From Acidobacteriota bacterium (lineage in GTDB: Bacteria; Acidobacteriota; Blastocatellia; Pyrinomonadales; Pyrinomonadaceae): a stretch of DNA of 46,108 nt. Under the pieces are notes generated by a model. The model did no database searches and was not told where the DNA came from. It saw nothing but the letters and a program-made list of their open reading frames with translations. The position numbers and the translations under genes are program-made. Shown here piece after piece: positions 23,877-32,288 of this stretch. How positions within the stretch are numbered: the stretch's first letter is position 1; the number at the start of each line of letters is the position of its first letter. The stretch lies in assembly GCA_020200135.1 (NCBI GenBank), contig JAIVJI010000090.1, positions 1 to 46,108 on the forward strand, given 5' to 3'.

Positions 23877-25625
23877 CTAGGGCGCGACCGCGCCGGAGAG
23901 CGACTTGTCGCGTGCCGCCTTGAACTCGGTGCCGGGCTTCCACTCCGGGTACTTGTCGCCCTGCGTGATGCGGTGGCCGACGGCGAGGACGAACTGCGCG
24001 TCCTCGACCGCGCCGGACAAGTCCCAGTCGGGTTTTATCTCGTCCGTCGGCTTGTGATAGTCGTTGGCGGTGTACTCCTCGCGCTTCTTCTGGCTGAACT
24101 CCGGCGACTTGCCGATGAACTCGGTGCCCGTGTCGGCGTAGAAGGCGGGCACGCCGATCTTGGCGAACTCGAAGTGGTCGGAGCGGTAGTAGAATCCCTT
24201 CTCCGTCTCCGGGTCGGGTTTGACGACGCGCCCCTGCGCCGTCAGGACTTCGCGCGCGACGTCCTCGATGGTCGTGTTGCCCTCGCCGATGAAGACCACG
24301 TCCTTCGTGCGCCCCCACTGGTTCGCGCCGTCGATGTTGATGTTGGCGAGCGTCTTGGCCGGCGGGTAGAGCGGGTGCTCGGCGTAGTACTTCGCGCCGA
24401 GCAGCCCCTTCTCCTCGGCCGTCACCATCAGGAAGATGGAAGTGCGCTTCGGCGGCGTGGGGAGCTTGGTGAACGCTTCGGCGATCTCCAGCACCTGCGC
24501 GACGCCGGAGGCGTTGTCGACGGCGCCGTTGTAGATGCCGTCTCCCTGCGCCTTGTCGTCCTTGCCGAGGTGGTCCCAGTGCGCGCTGTAGACGACGTAC
24601 TCGTTCTTGAGCGCCGGGTCCGAACCCTCGAGCTTCGCCACGACGTTCTGCGAGTCTATCTTCCGCAGCGTGTTTGTGATGTGGAACGTCGCCTTGGCGT
24701 TGAGGGCGACGGGCTTGAACTCCTTCGTCACGGCCGCCTTCTTCAGCGCGTCGAAGTCCTGCCCCCCGGCGGCGAACAGCTCCTTCGCGCGGTCTAAGGT
24801 GATCCACGACTCGACGCCGACGCGCCCCACGTTGTTGTCGGGCGAGACGATGTCGAAGTTCTCACGCCCCCAGCTCCCCGACACGACCTCGAAGGGGTAG
24901 CCGGCGGGGCCGGTCTCGTGGACGATGATGGCGGCGGCCGCGCCGCGGCGCGTCGCCTCCTCGTACTTGTACGTCCAGCGGCCGTAGTAGGTCATGGCCT
25001 TGCCCTTGAAGACGTTCGCGTCCATCTCCGCGGGGTTCGACGCCGAGGGCACCGCCGGGTCGTTGATGAGCATGACGATGGTCTTGCCCTTGACGTCGAC
25101 GCCCTTGTAGTCGTCCCAGCCGTATTCGGGCGCCGTGACGCCGTAGCCGACGAAGACGACGTCGGAGTTCTCGACGCCGACCGCCGGCACGTAGCGGCGC
25201 GTGACGGCGACGTAGTCCTTGAGGTTCTGAAGCTCGATGTCCTTGCCGCCGGCCGTGAACTTGGCGTGCGGCTGCGCGGTGAAGCCCGCGAGCGGAACCT
25301 TCTGGACGAAGGTGCCGTCGGGGTTGCCGGGCTTGAGGCCGAGGCGCTGGAACTCGGCGGTGAGGTACTTGACCGTCAGCTCCTCGCCTTTCGTGCCGGG
25401 CCCTCGCCCCTCGTACTCGTCGGAGGAGAGCGCCCGGATGTGGCGCATCAGGTCGTCGGCGTTGACCGAGTCGAGCGCGGGCTTCAGCTCCGCCGGGAGC
25501 CCCGCAGCGGCGGCCGGCGTCGGGGACGCCGAGGCGTTCTGGTTGGTCGGCGCCGTCGTGGTGCACGCGGCGGCGGCGGCGAGCGCGGCGGCGAGCGCTA
25601 AGATGGCGAAATAGCGTCTGTTCAT
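23877..25625 (-). CDS. M28 family zinc aminopeptidase, lipoprotein
   Basis: A 582-residue exported peptidase that should remove N-terminal residues from peptides outside the cytoplasm. The N-terminus is a lipoprotein signal ([16 protein letters not shown], lipid-modified Cys21) with a Ser/Thr/Pro/Ala linker. A PA-like domain (about 140-320, [19 protein letters not shown]) is inserted. The M28 co-catalytic zinc ligands are visible as [34 protein letters not shown] and the late His in NDYHKPTDE. The start at 25625 is the only Met giving a lipobox; the frame continues upstream without purpose. With the upstream subtilases it suggests extracellular protein degradation. Confidence 0.92.
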   Translation of the reverse strand: MNRRYFAILALAAALAAAAACTTTAPTNQNASASPTPAAAAGLPAELKPALDSVNADDLMRHIRALSSDEYEGRGPGTKGEELTVKYLTAEFQRLGLKPGNPDGTFVQKVPLAGFTAQPHAKFTAGGKDIELQNLKDYVAVTRRYVPAVGVENSDVVFVGYGVTAPEYGWDDYKGVDVKGKTIVMLINDPAVPSASNPAEMDANVFKGKAMTYYGRWTYKYEEATRRGAAAAIIVHETGPAGYPFEVVSGSWGRENFDIVSPDNNVGRVGVESWITLDRAKELFAAGGQDFDALKKAAVTKEFKPVALNAKATFHITNTLRKIDSQNVVAKLEGSDPALKNEYVVYSAHWDHLGKDDKAQGDGIYNGAVDNASGVAQVLEIAEAFTKLPTPPKRTSIFLMVTAEEKGLLGAKYYAEHPLYPPAKTLANINIDGANQWGRTKDVVFIGEGNTTIEDVAREVLTAQGRVVKPDPETEKGFYYRSDHFEFAKIGVPAFYADTGTEFIGKSPEFSQKKREEYTANDYHKPTDEIKPDWDLSGAVEDAQFVLAVGHRITQGDKYPEWKPGTEFKAARDKSLSGAVAP

Positions 25626-25925
25626 CTTCGGTTGTGGCCTCGCTTTGGAAGAGAAGTGGGAGCGTCCGAGAGTTTCGCCGCGCGCCGCGGCGAAGTCAAC
25701 CTCGGAGGCGCGCGCCGCCGCGGGTTTCGGCCGCCGCGCCGCGACCCATCGCGTCCGCACGGCGCGGCGCGCGGCCGTTACAACCGGGGCGGCGTGAGTT
25801 ACAATCTCGGCCGCGGCGGGGCGGCCCCAAGCGGCCGTCCCCGGCCCCGAGCGGTCTCTTCCCGAGCCCCACTTGCGTCTCGCGTGCCCGGCCGTTCCGG
25901 CCATGTTCTCCTGGTGAAGAAAGCG
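25626..25925. other. Divergent intergenic region
   Basis: 300 bp between the M28 gene and the plus-strand gene at 25926. Apart from the promoter candidate at 25778-25805 I see no repeat, hairpin or gene; GC is high throughout. Confidence 0.5.
25778..25805 (+). promoter_or_regulatory. Promoter candidate TTACAA-16-TACAAT
   Basis: TTACAA (25778-25783) and TACAAT (25800-25805) spaced 16 bp, about 120 nt before the start at 25926. The -10 is identical to the one before the dehydrogenase gene at 4341. Confidence 0.45.
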
Positions 25926-28332
25926 ATGAGAGCCCGTCAATTTTTCCCCCGCCTCACGGCGCACGTCTGCGCCGCGCTCCTCCTGTTAAGCCACGCGCAC
26001 GTCGGCGGCGACGCCGACGCCCGGCAGCGGCGACGCCAACGGACGCGGCCGCGCGCCACGGCGCCCGCGCCGCGCGCGGCCCCTTCCGCGCCGCGCCCCG
26101 GCGCGACTCCCGCGGCTCCTACGACTCCCGCGCCCGCCGCCGCGAACGCGCGCGCTCAGCAGCCGGCCGCGCGCCGCCCCGAGCCCGACGTCTCCTTCGA
26201 GGAGATGCTCGCCGCCGACGCCTACACCGTCTACGCCGAGCTGCGCCGTGTCGGCACGCTCTCGCGCGCAGAGGAGGTGAAGACGGCGGTCGCCTCGCTC
26301 AGGCTCCTCGGCGGCGAGGAGGTGAGGCCGCTGACGGACTTCTACGACTTCGTCGCCGCGAACGCCGAGGTGCTCGGCGAGTCGCGCATCGTGATGGCCT
26401 TCATGCCCGCGCGCAAGGGCGTCCCGCAGGGCGTCGCCGCCTTCGAGCTCGAATCCCCCGCGGCGGCCGCGGCGTTCGAGCCCAAGCTCCGCCGCATCAT
26501 CGGCGAGCAGGTGCGACAGGTCAGGAAGGCCATCGAGGCGCAGCCCGCCCCGACCGCACAGCCCGCCCCGCCGGGGGCTCAGCGCCAGCGGGGACAGAGG
26601 CAGAGACCCGAGGCGAAGGTGCCCGGCTCAGACTTCGCCATCCGGCGCGCGGGGCGCTGGCTGCTCACGTCGGACGGCCCTTTCAGGCTCAAGCAGCTGC
26701 GCGGCGAGGAGGGCGAGCCGAGCCTCGCCGACAGCACGCGCTTCCAGACGGTGCGCTCGCGCTTCAGTAACGACTCGCTCTTCGTCTACGTGGACACGGA
26801 CGTGGCGCAGCAGGCGTGGGCGCTCCAGATGCAGTCCGTCGAGGAGGCGGCCGACGCGAACGGCGGGGGGGGGGCCGCCGCCGCCCGAGCCGACGGCCGA
26901 GGAGCGCGCCGTGCGCGGGCTGAGCCGCATCATGCAAAGCGCCGGGCTCGGCGTGCCGCGCATCCCCGGCGCGGTCGCGCTCGGCGTCGGTCTCGACCGC
27001 GGCGCGCTCGCCGTCAGGCTCGCCGTCGAGAACACGCCCGACGGCACCATCGCGCTCATCCCGTTCCTGCCGAACATCGTCTCGGGGCCGCCCGTCACGG
27101 CCACGACGGCCGAGGTCGCCCCCGCCGACGCCGAGCTGTTCGTCGCCGGCTCGCTCGACTGGACGCACCTCTACAACTCGACGCTCGGCGCGGCTTCGGT
27201 GAACCCCGCCGGGGTGATGTCCGTGATGAACGCGGGCGGCGAGGAGGGCGAAGGGAAGGGCGAGCCGCAGCCGACCGCCGACGAGACCATCGCCCTCGTC
27301 GAGAAGCTCTTCGGCTTCAAGTTCAAGGAAGACCTCCTGCCCTCGCTCGGCAACGAGGTGGCGCTCAGCATGCCGCTCGACGAGGGCGACTTCGCGCCGG
27401 GCCCGCGCGGCCGGCCGGCGCGGAAGGAGGGCGAGAAGGAGCCCGAGGCCGAGCCCGGCCCCGTCTTCATCGCCACGCTCAACAACGCGGCGAAGTTGCG
27501 CGAGATACTGCCGCGCGTCTTCGTCGCGCTCGGCTTCGCCGCGCCGGGCGCGCCGCAGGTGCCCGAGAAGCGCGAGGGCGTCGAGATTCGCACGCTCGGC
27601 GCCTCCGACGGCATCTCCTACGCCGTCATCGACAACTTCCTCCTCGTCGGCGAGCTGAGGGCCGTCCGGCACTGCGTCGACTCCTACTCGTCACGCCGGA
27701 CGCTGGCGGCCTCGAACGACTACCGCGACGCGACCTCGTGGCAGGCCAAGCAGAAGCTCGTCCACCTCTTCGTCTCCGACGCCATCGTCCGGCGGGCCGT
27801 GGACGAGACGAGGAAGCGCTCGGCCGGGAGCACGGACGCGGTGGTGCGCGCGCTGCTCGCGCAGCTCGAGGCGGCCGAGTACGCGCCCGCCTCCTACGAG
27901 GCGACCAACGAGGGCGACGTCGTGCTGCACGAGATGCGCCTGCCGCTCTCGCTCGTCAAGTCTTACGCGACGGCGGCGGCGGTCGGCGTCAAGGACGCGC
28001 CCGTCCTCATGGGCGAGAACTCGGCCGTCCAAATCCTCCATCACATCGCGGCCGCCGAGCACGCCTACAAGCAGGAGAAGAAGAAGGGGCGCTTCGGAAC
28101 GCTCGAAGAGCTGCGCGCCGAGGGGCTGCTGGAGAAGGACTTCCTCACCGGGGAGACCGAGTACAGGTTCGAGCTGAACGCCGGCGCCGACAAGTTCGAG
28201 ATCACCGCCACGCCGAAGAACTACGGCAAGACCGGCCGCCGCTCCTTCCGTATCGACGAGAGCCTCACCGTGCGCGGCGCCGACCACAAGGGCGAGCGCG
28301 CCACCCCCGACGACCCGGAGGTGGCGCCGTAG
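25926..28332 (+). pseudogene. Secreted hypothetical protein with pilin-like tail, frameshifted at a G10 tract
   Basis: The first frame (25926 to about 26874) encodes a signal peptide, a Pro/Ala/Arg-rich linker and a domain beginning SFEEMLAADAYTVYAELRRVG. At 26865-26874 a run of ten G shifts the frame; the rest continues in the next frame (PPPPEPTAEERAVRGLSRIM) to the stop at 28332. Nine G would join both halves. The C-terminal 90 residues (ILHHIAAAEHAYKQEKKKG, GTLEELRAEGLLEKDFL, GYGKTGRRSF-like end) resemble the C-terminal region of type II pseudopilins and of Acidobacteria pilin-like proteins. Function unknown. The interruption may be phase variation or a homopolymer error. It is followed after 8 bp by the thioesterase, so the two are probably co-transcribed. 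Confidence 0.7.
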
Positions 28333-28340
28333 GCGTTCAT

Positions 28341-28808
28341 ATGAAAAGTCTCCAAGAGCTTTACGCGCCGGGGAGCGCGTGCTTCGGGTGCGGGCCGGCG
28401 AACGAGAAGGGGCTGGGCGTGCGCAGCTTCCCCGCCGGGGGCGACGCCGACGAGGTCGTCTGCGAGTGGCGCGCGGAGCCGCACCACGAGGCTTTCCCGG
28501 GGGTGCTCAACGGCGGCATCATCGGCGCGCTGCTCGACTGCCACTCGAACTGGGCGGCCGCCTACCACTTCATGCGCCGCTCAGGGGCGGAGCACACGCC
28601 CGCCACCGTCACCGCCGACTACTCGGTCAAGCTCCTGCGCCCGACGCCGTCGGACGCGACGCTCCACCTCTCGGCGCGCGTCGTCGAATCCACGGACGAC
28701 CGCGCCGTCGTCGAGGCCACGCTCACGGCCGCCGGGAAGACCTGCGCCACCTGCCGCGGCACCTTCGTCGCCGTCCGCCCCGGCCACCCCGCCTACCACC
28801 GCTGGTGA
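28341..28808 (+). CDS. PaaI-like hotdog-fold thioesterase
   Basis: A 155-residue cytoplasmic protein with the hotdog signature GVLNGGIIGALLDCHSNWAA and strand pattern TVTADYSVKLLRPTP. CFGCGPANEKGLG near the N-terminus is common in this subgroup. These enzymes hydrolyse acyl-CoA thioesters; substrate unknown. It starts 8 bp after the stop of the preceding gene with no separate promoter. Confidence 0.82.
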   Translation: MKSLQELYAPGSACFGCGPANEKGLGVRSFPAGGDADEVVCEWRAEPHHEAFPGVLNGGIIGALLDCHSNWAAAYHFMRRSGAEHTPATVTADYSVKLLRPTPSDATLHLSARVVESTDDRAVVEATLTAAGKTCATCRGTFVAVRPGHPAYHRW

Positions 28809-28912
28809 AGGATGAAGTAGCCGCCGTCTTAACATCCGTCGCAAAATTTTCTGCCGATAAGGCCAGTCATTTGCTCACTTAGCAGAGCCGCCGGCTCCGT
28901 CCGCGACTAAGT

Positions 28913-28947
28913 ACGAAGATTTTCGTTGACAGTACGAACTTCTTCGT
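28913..28947 (+). promoter_or_regulatory. Two tandem operators (ACGAA-N4-TTCGT) around a TTGACA
   Basis: Site 1: ACGAA 28913-28917, TTCGT 28922-28926. Site 2: ACGAA 28934-28938, TTCGT 28943-28947. They are identical half-sites with 4-bp centres and start 21 bp apart, two helical turns. TTGACA (28926-28931) lies between them, so binding at both would cover the -35 and spacer. No strong -10 is seen (TAGCTT at 28950-28955 is the best, at 18 bp). BlaI-type repressors bind paired dyads in their own promoters; these are the natural candidates for the repressor gene that starts at 28989. Confidence 0.75.
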
Positions 28948-28988
28948 AGTAGCTTGGCCTTCGACTTGAGTCCGAGAGGTATTGCGCA

Positions 28989-29378
28989 ATGCCTGAAGCT
29001 GAACTGCCGCGTCCGACCGACGCGGAACTGGAAATCCTCAAGGTGCTCTGGAGGCGCGGCCCCAGCACCGTGCGGGAAGTCTTCGAAACGTTAGGCGAGA
29101 ACAAGGTGACGGGTTACACGACCGTCCTCAAGACGATGCAGATCATGGCGGAGAAGGGTTTGGTCGTGAGGGACGAGAGCGAGCGCGCGCACCGCTACGA
29201 GCCGGCCGCGCCCGAGGACGAGACGCAGCGCCGTCTGGTCGGAGACCTTCTGCGGAAGGCTTTCGACGGGTCGGCGAAAAAGCTCGTCCTGCAAGCCCTT
29301 TCGACCGAGCGCGCCTCGGCCGACGAGCTGGACGAGATTCGTCACCTGCTCGACGAGCTGGAAAGGGGGGAGCGTTGA
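28989..29378 (+). CDS. BlaI/MecI/CopY-family transcriptional repressor
   Basis: A 129-residue repressor with an N-terminal winged helix (PTDAELEILKVLWRRGPSTVREVFETLG, recognition region VTGYTTVLKTMQIMAEKGLV) and a C-terminal dimerisation helix region (ADELDEIRHLLDELE). Family members dimerise on dyads and are inactivated when the partner M56 protease responds to a signal. GAGAGGT precedes the ATG. The stop overlaps the TTG start of the M56 gene (TTGA), so the pair is translationally coupled. It most likely represses itself and the four genes after it through the two upstream operators. Confidence 0.92.
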   Translation: MPEAELPRPTDAELEILKVLWRRGPSTVREVFETLGENKVTGYTTVLKTMQIMAEKGLVVRDESERAHRYEPAAPEDETQRRLVGDLLRKAFDGSAKKLVLQALSTERASADELDEIRHLLDELERGER

Positions 29379-31243
29379 CGGCCGAAGCTTACTTGACGAC
29401 CGAACTCTCGCCCGTCGTGCGCGGGCTGCTCGACACCGCGGGGTGGGCGCTCGTCCACTCGCTGTGGCAGGGGGCGCTGGTCGCGGCCGGCTACGCCTGC
29501 TTCTGCGCGGCGGCGTCGCGCGCGGGTGCGAACGTCCGCTACGCGGGCGGTGCCCTGGCGCTCGTGCTCCTGCTCGTGCTGCCCGTGGCGACGGCGTGCC
29601 TGTCGGCGCAGACGCCCGAGGGTCTGTTCGCGCGCGAGGCGCCCGCGCCGGAGGGGGCGTGGGCTGACTCAACGGGCGCGGGCGCGGGCGCGCCGCCGGC
29701 GGGCAAAGAGCCGGCGGCGCGCCCGCAGAACGAGACCTCGGCGGCGGCCGTCTCGCACGCCTCGAACTTGCGCGGCTGGGCCGAGCAGCGCCTGGCGGGG
29801 CTGTTGCCGTGGCTCATACTCATCCCGGCCGGCGCGCTGCTGGGGCTCACGCCCCGGCAGCTGGAGGCCGTGCTCGCGCACGAGCTGGCGCACGTGCGCC
29901 GGTACGACTACGCCGTCAACCTTTTGCAGACGGCGGCCGAGACGCTGCTCTTCTACCACCCGGCGGCCTGGTGGCTCTCGCGGCGCGTGCGCGCCGAGCG
30001 CGAGCACGCCTGCGACGACGCGGCGGTCGAGGCGACGGGCGACGTGCTGCTCTACGCGCGCGCCCTGGCGGCGCTCGAACACCTGCGCGCGGAGCACGCG
30101 CCCCCGGCGGCGCTGGCCTTGGCAGCCAACGGAGGTTCACTCATGCAACGCATACAGAGACTCGTCAACACCGAGCGGCGCGCGCGCGGCGCCGCACGCC
30201 GCCCCGCGGCCTTTGCGGCGGCGCTCACCGCGCTCGTCCTCGTCTGCGGCGCGCTCGCCGCGCAGCGCTCGCGGGCCATCGCGCTCGCGGACCCGGCCAC
30301 CGACGCGAAGGCGTCGGCACCCGCCGCGGCGGCGCCGCGAAGGCAGGTGGCCGTCACCTTCGTCACATACCCCGGCAACATCTACGACGCGGGGCGGCTC
30401 GCCAACAAGTCGCGCAAGCTCCTGCGCGCGCTCGCCGCCGAGCGAATCCAGGCGGTCGCCTTCGTTAACGACGCGCGGCTCTACCACGACGACGGCTCGG
30501 TCAACGAGGCGCGCGTCCAGGCGCTCCGCGAATGGCTCGACGCCGGCCACGAGCTGGGCAACGAGACGGCGCACCACACAGACCTCTACAAGAGTTCGGT
30601 CGAGGAGTTTCAGGCCGAAGTCATCGGCGGCGAGCAGACCATCGCGAAGCTCTCGGCCGAGCGCGGGCGGAAGCTGCGCTACTTCAGCTACCCGTACCTG
30701 AACACGGGCTCGAACCCGGAGGCGCGCGCGCAGGTCGAGGCGTTCCTGCGCGGCCGCGGCTACCAGGTTCACCCGGTCACCATCGACACCGCCGACTGGG
30801 TCTTCGGCAACGCCTACATCCAGGCGCTCCGGCGCGAGGACGACGCGGCGGCCGAGGCGATACGCGCCGAGTACGTGCCCTACATGGAGCGCATGTTCGA
30901 GTTCTACGAACAGTATTCGCGCGAGGTCGTGGGGCGCGAGTTCCCGCAGGTCTTGATGCTGACGGCGGGCGCGCTCAACTTCGACAGCTTCGCCGACCTC
31001 GCGGCGATGATGAAGCGGCGCGGCTACACGTTCGTCACGATGGAGCAGGCCACGCGCGACGAGGCTTACGGCCTGCCCGACACCTACACGGGGCGGCGCG
31101 GCGACTCGTGGGTAAGGCGCTGGGCCGTCTCGAAGGGGATGCCGGACAGGGACATCGAAGAGGAAGAGCTGCCCGAGTCGATGCGCCGCCACCTCGCCGA
31201 GCTTCAGAAGAGCTGGAAGCCGAAGGGCAACGACAAGAAGTAA
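29375..31243 (+). CDS. M56 (BlaR1-type) membrane metalloprotease fused to an inactive polysaccharide deacetylase domain
   Basis: A 622-residue probable sensor-transducer. Residues about 20-80 have two membrane helices (GWALVHSLWQGALVAAGYACF; YAGGALALVLLLVLPVATA), then the M56 zinc site His169-Glu-Leu-Ala-His173 and the downstream REREHACDDAAVE. A last helix (AAFAAALTALVLVCGALAA, about 285-303) leads to an exported C-terminal NodB-like domain (about 323-590) homologous to the deacetylase at 32289. Its catalytic positions are lost: the TFDD aspartates are Val330 and Thr331, the first metal His is Glu397 (only His401 remains), the motif-3 Arg is Ser438, the motif-5 His is Thr530. The cytosolic segment usually found before IPAGALLGLTP (about 70-80 residues) seems absent. 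Starts with TTG overlapping the repressor stop. Confidence 0.85.
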   Translation: MTAEAYLTTELSPVVRGLLDTAGWALVHSLWQGALVAAGYACFCAAASRAGANVRYAGGALALVLLLVLPVATACLSAQTPEGLFAREAPAPEGAWADSTGAGAGAPPAGKEPAARPQNETSAAAVSHASNLRGWAEQRLAGLLPWLILIPAGALLGLTPRQLEAVLAHELAHVRRYDYAVNLLQTAAETLLFYHPAAWWLSRRVRAEREHACDDAAVEATGDVLLYARALAALEHLRAEHAPPAALALAANGGSLMQRIQRLVNTERRARGAARRPAAFAAALTALVLVCGALAAQRSRAIALADPATDAKASAPAAAAPRRQVAVTFVTYPGNIYDAGRLANKSRKLLRALAAERIQAVAFVNDARLYHDDGSVNEARVQALREWLDAGHELGNETAHHTDLYKSSVEEFQAEVIGGEQTIAKLSAERGRKLRYFSYPYLNTGSNPEARAQVEAFLRGRGYQVHPVTIDTADWVFGNAYIQALRREDDAAAEAIRAEYVPYMERMFEFYEQYSREVVGREFPQVLMLTAGALNFDSFADLAAMMKRRGYTFVTMEQATRDEAYGLPDTYTGRRGDSWVRRWAVSKGMPDRDIEEEELPESMRRHLAELQKSWKPKGNDKK

Positions 31244-31272
31244 TTCGACCGCTTCGCGGAAGGGGGCTCGCC

Positions 31273-32283
31273 GTGTGTAACGCAATGAAGGTGGCGCGGT
31301 GCGCCCTCTTCCTCTTACTCTGCTGCGCCGGCGTCGCCGCCAAGCCGGTGCGCCACTACGTCTTCTTCGGCCAGGACCGGGAGAAGATTCGGGAGGCGTC
31401 GTCGTTCCTCGAAACGAAGGCGCTGGAGGGCGCGCAGGTCACATACTCCTGGCGCCAGTTGGAGCCGGAGCAGGACGGGTACGACTTCCGTCCCGTCCGC
31501 GACGACCTCGCCTTCCTGACCTCGAAGGGCAAGAGGCTGTTCGTCCAGCTCCAGGACGTCACCTTCAGCGCGTCGCGGATAAACGTCCCGCGCTACCTTC
31601 TGAGCGACGCCCGGTACAGCGGGGGCGCCGACAGGCAGTACGAGGTCAAAGGCGAAGACGAGGAACGCGCCGTCCACGCGGGCTGGATGGCGCGACGCTG
31701 GGACCCCGCGGTGCAGGAGAGGTTCCACAAACTGCTCTTCGCCCTGGGGAGGGAGTTCGACGGCCGCGTCGAGGGAATCAACTTCGCCGAGACGTCCGTC
31801 GGGGTCGGCCACAGCGGGCGCCTGTTCCCGAAGGGCTTCACGTTCGAGGTCTACCGCGAGGCCGTCATCACGAACATGAAGGCGCTGAGGCGCGCGTTCC
31901 CCAAGTCGGTGGTGATACAGTACGCCAACTTCATGCCCGGCGAATGGCTGCCGGGTGAAGACGGGGGACACCTGCGCGCCGTCTACAAGGCCGCGAAGCG
32001 GCTGAAGGTCGGGGTGGGTGGCCCCGACCTTTTGCCCTTCCGCCGGGGGCAGCTCAATCACTCCTACCCTCTAATCAGGGACGCGTCGGGAGTCGTCCCC
32101 ACGGGAATCGCGGTTCAGGACGGCAACTACGGGGAGACGGACCCGCGGACGGGGAAGCCCGTCACCGTCCCCGAGCTGTTAAGATTTGCGACCGAGTACC
32201 TGAGGGTCGATTACGTCTTCTGGTGCATCGAGGAGCCGTACTACTCCGCGCAGATGATACCGTTCTTCAAGCAGGTCAGGTGA
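31273..32283 (+). CDS. Secreted TIM-barrel glycosidase-like protein
   Basis: A 336-residue protein with a signal peptide (MKVARCALFLLLCCAGVAA). The order of strands and motifs (HYVFFGQD, TYSWRQLEPEQDGYDF, KRLFVQLQD, GRVEGINFAET, VVIQYANF, VGVGGPDLL, GIAVQDGNYGE, YVFWCIEEPYY) suggests a beta/alpha barrel like clan A glycoside hydrolases. Glu173 at the strand-4 end and Glu320/321 at the strand-8 end are candidate acids. I cannot assign a GH family. GTG at 31273 is preferred over ATG at 31285 because AAGGGGG is 7 nt upstream. It sits between the M56 and deacetylase genes (29-bp and 5-bp gaps), so it probably acts on the same glycan. Confidence 0.65.
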   Translation: MCNAMKVARCALFLLLCCAGVAAKPVRHYVFFGQDREKIREASSFLETKALEGAQVTYSWRQLEPEQDGYDFRPVRDDLAFLTSKGKRLFVQLQDVTFSASRINVPRYLLSDARYSGGADRQYEVKGEDEERAVHAGWMARRWDPAVQERFHKLLFALGREFDGRVEGINFAETSVGVGHSGRLFPKGFTFEVYREAVITNMKALRRAFPKSVVIQYANFMPGEWLPGEDGGHLRAVYKAAKRLKVGVGGPDLLPFRRGQLNHSYPLIRDASGVVPTGIAVQDGNYGETDPRTGKPVTVPELLRFATEYLRVDYVFWCIEEPYYSAQMIPFFKQVR

Positions 32284-32288
32284 CGAAG

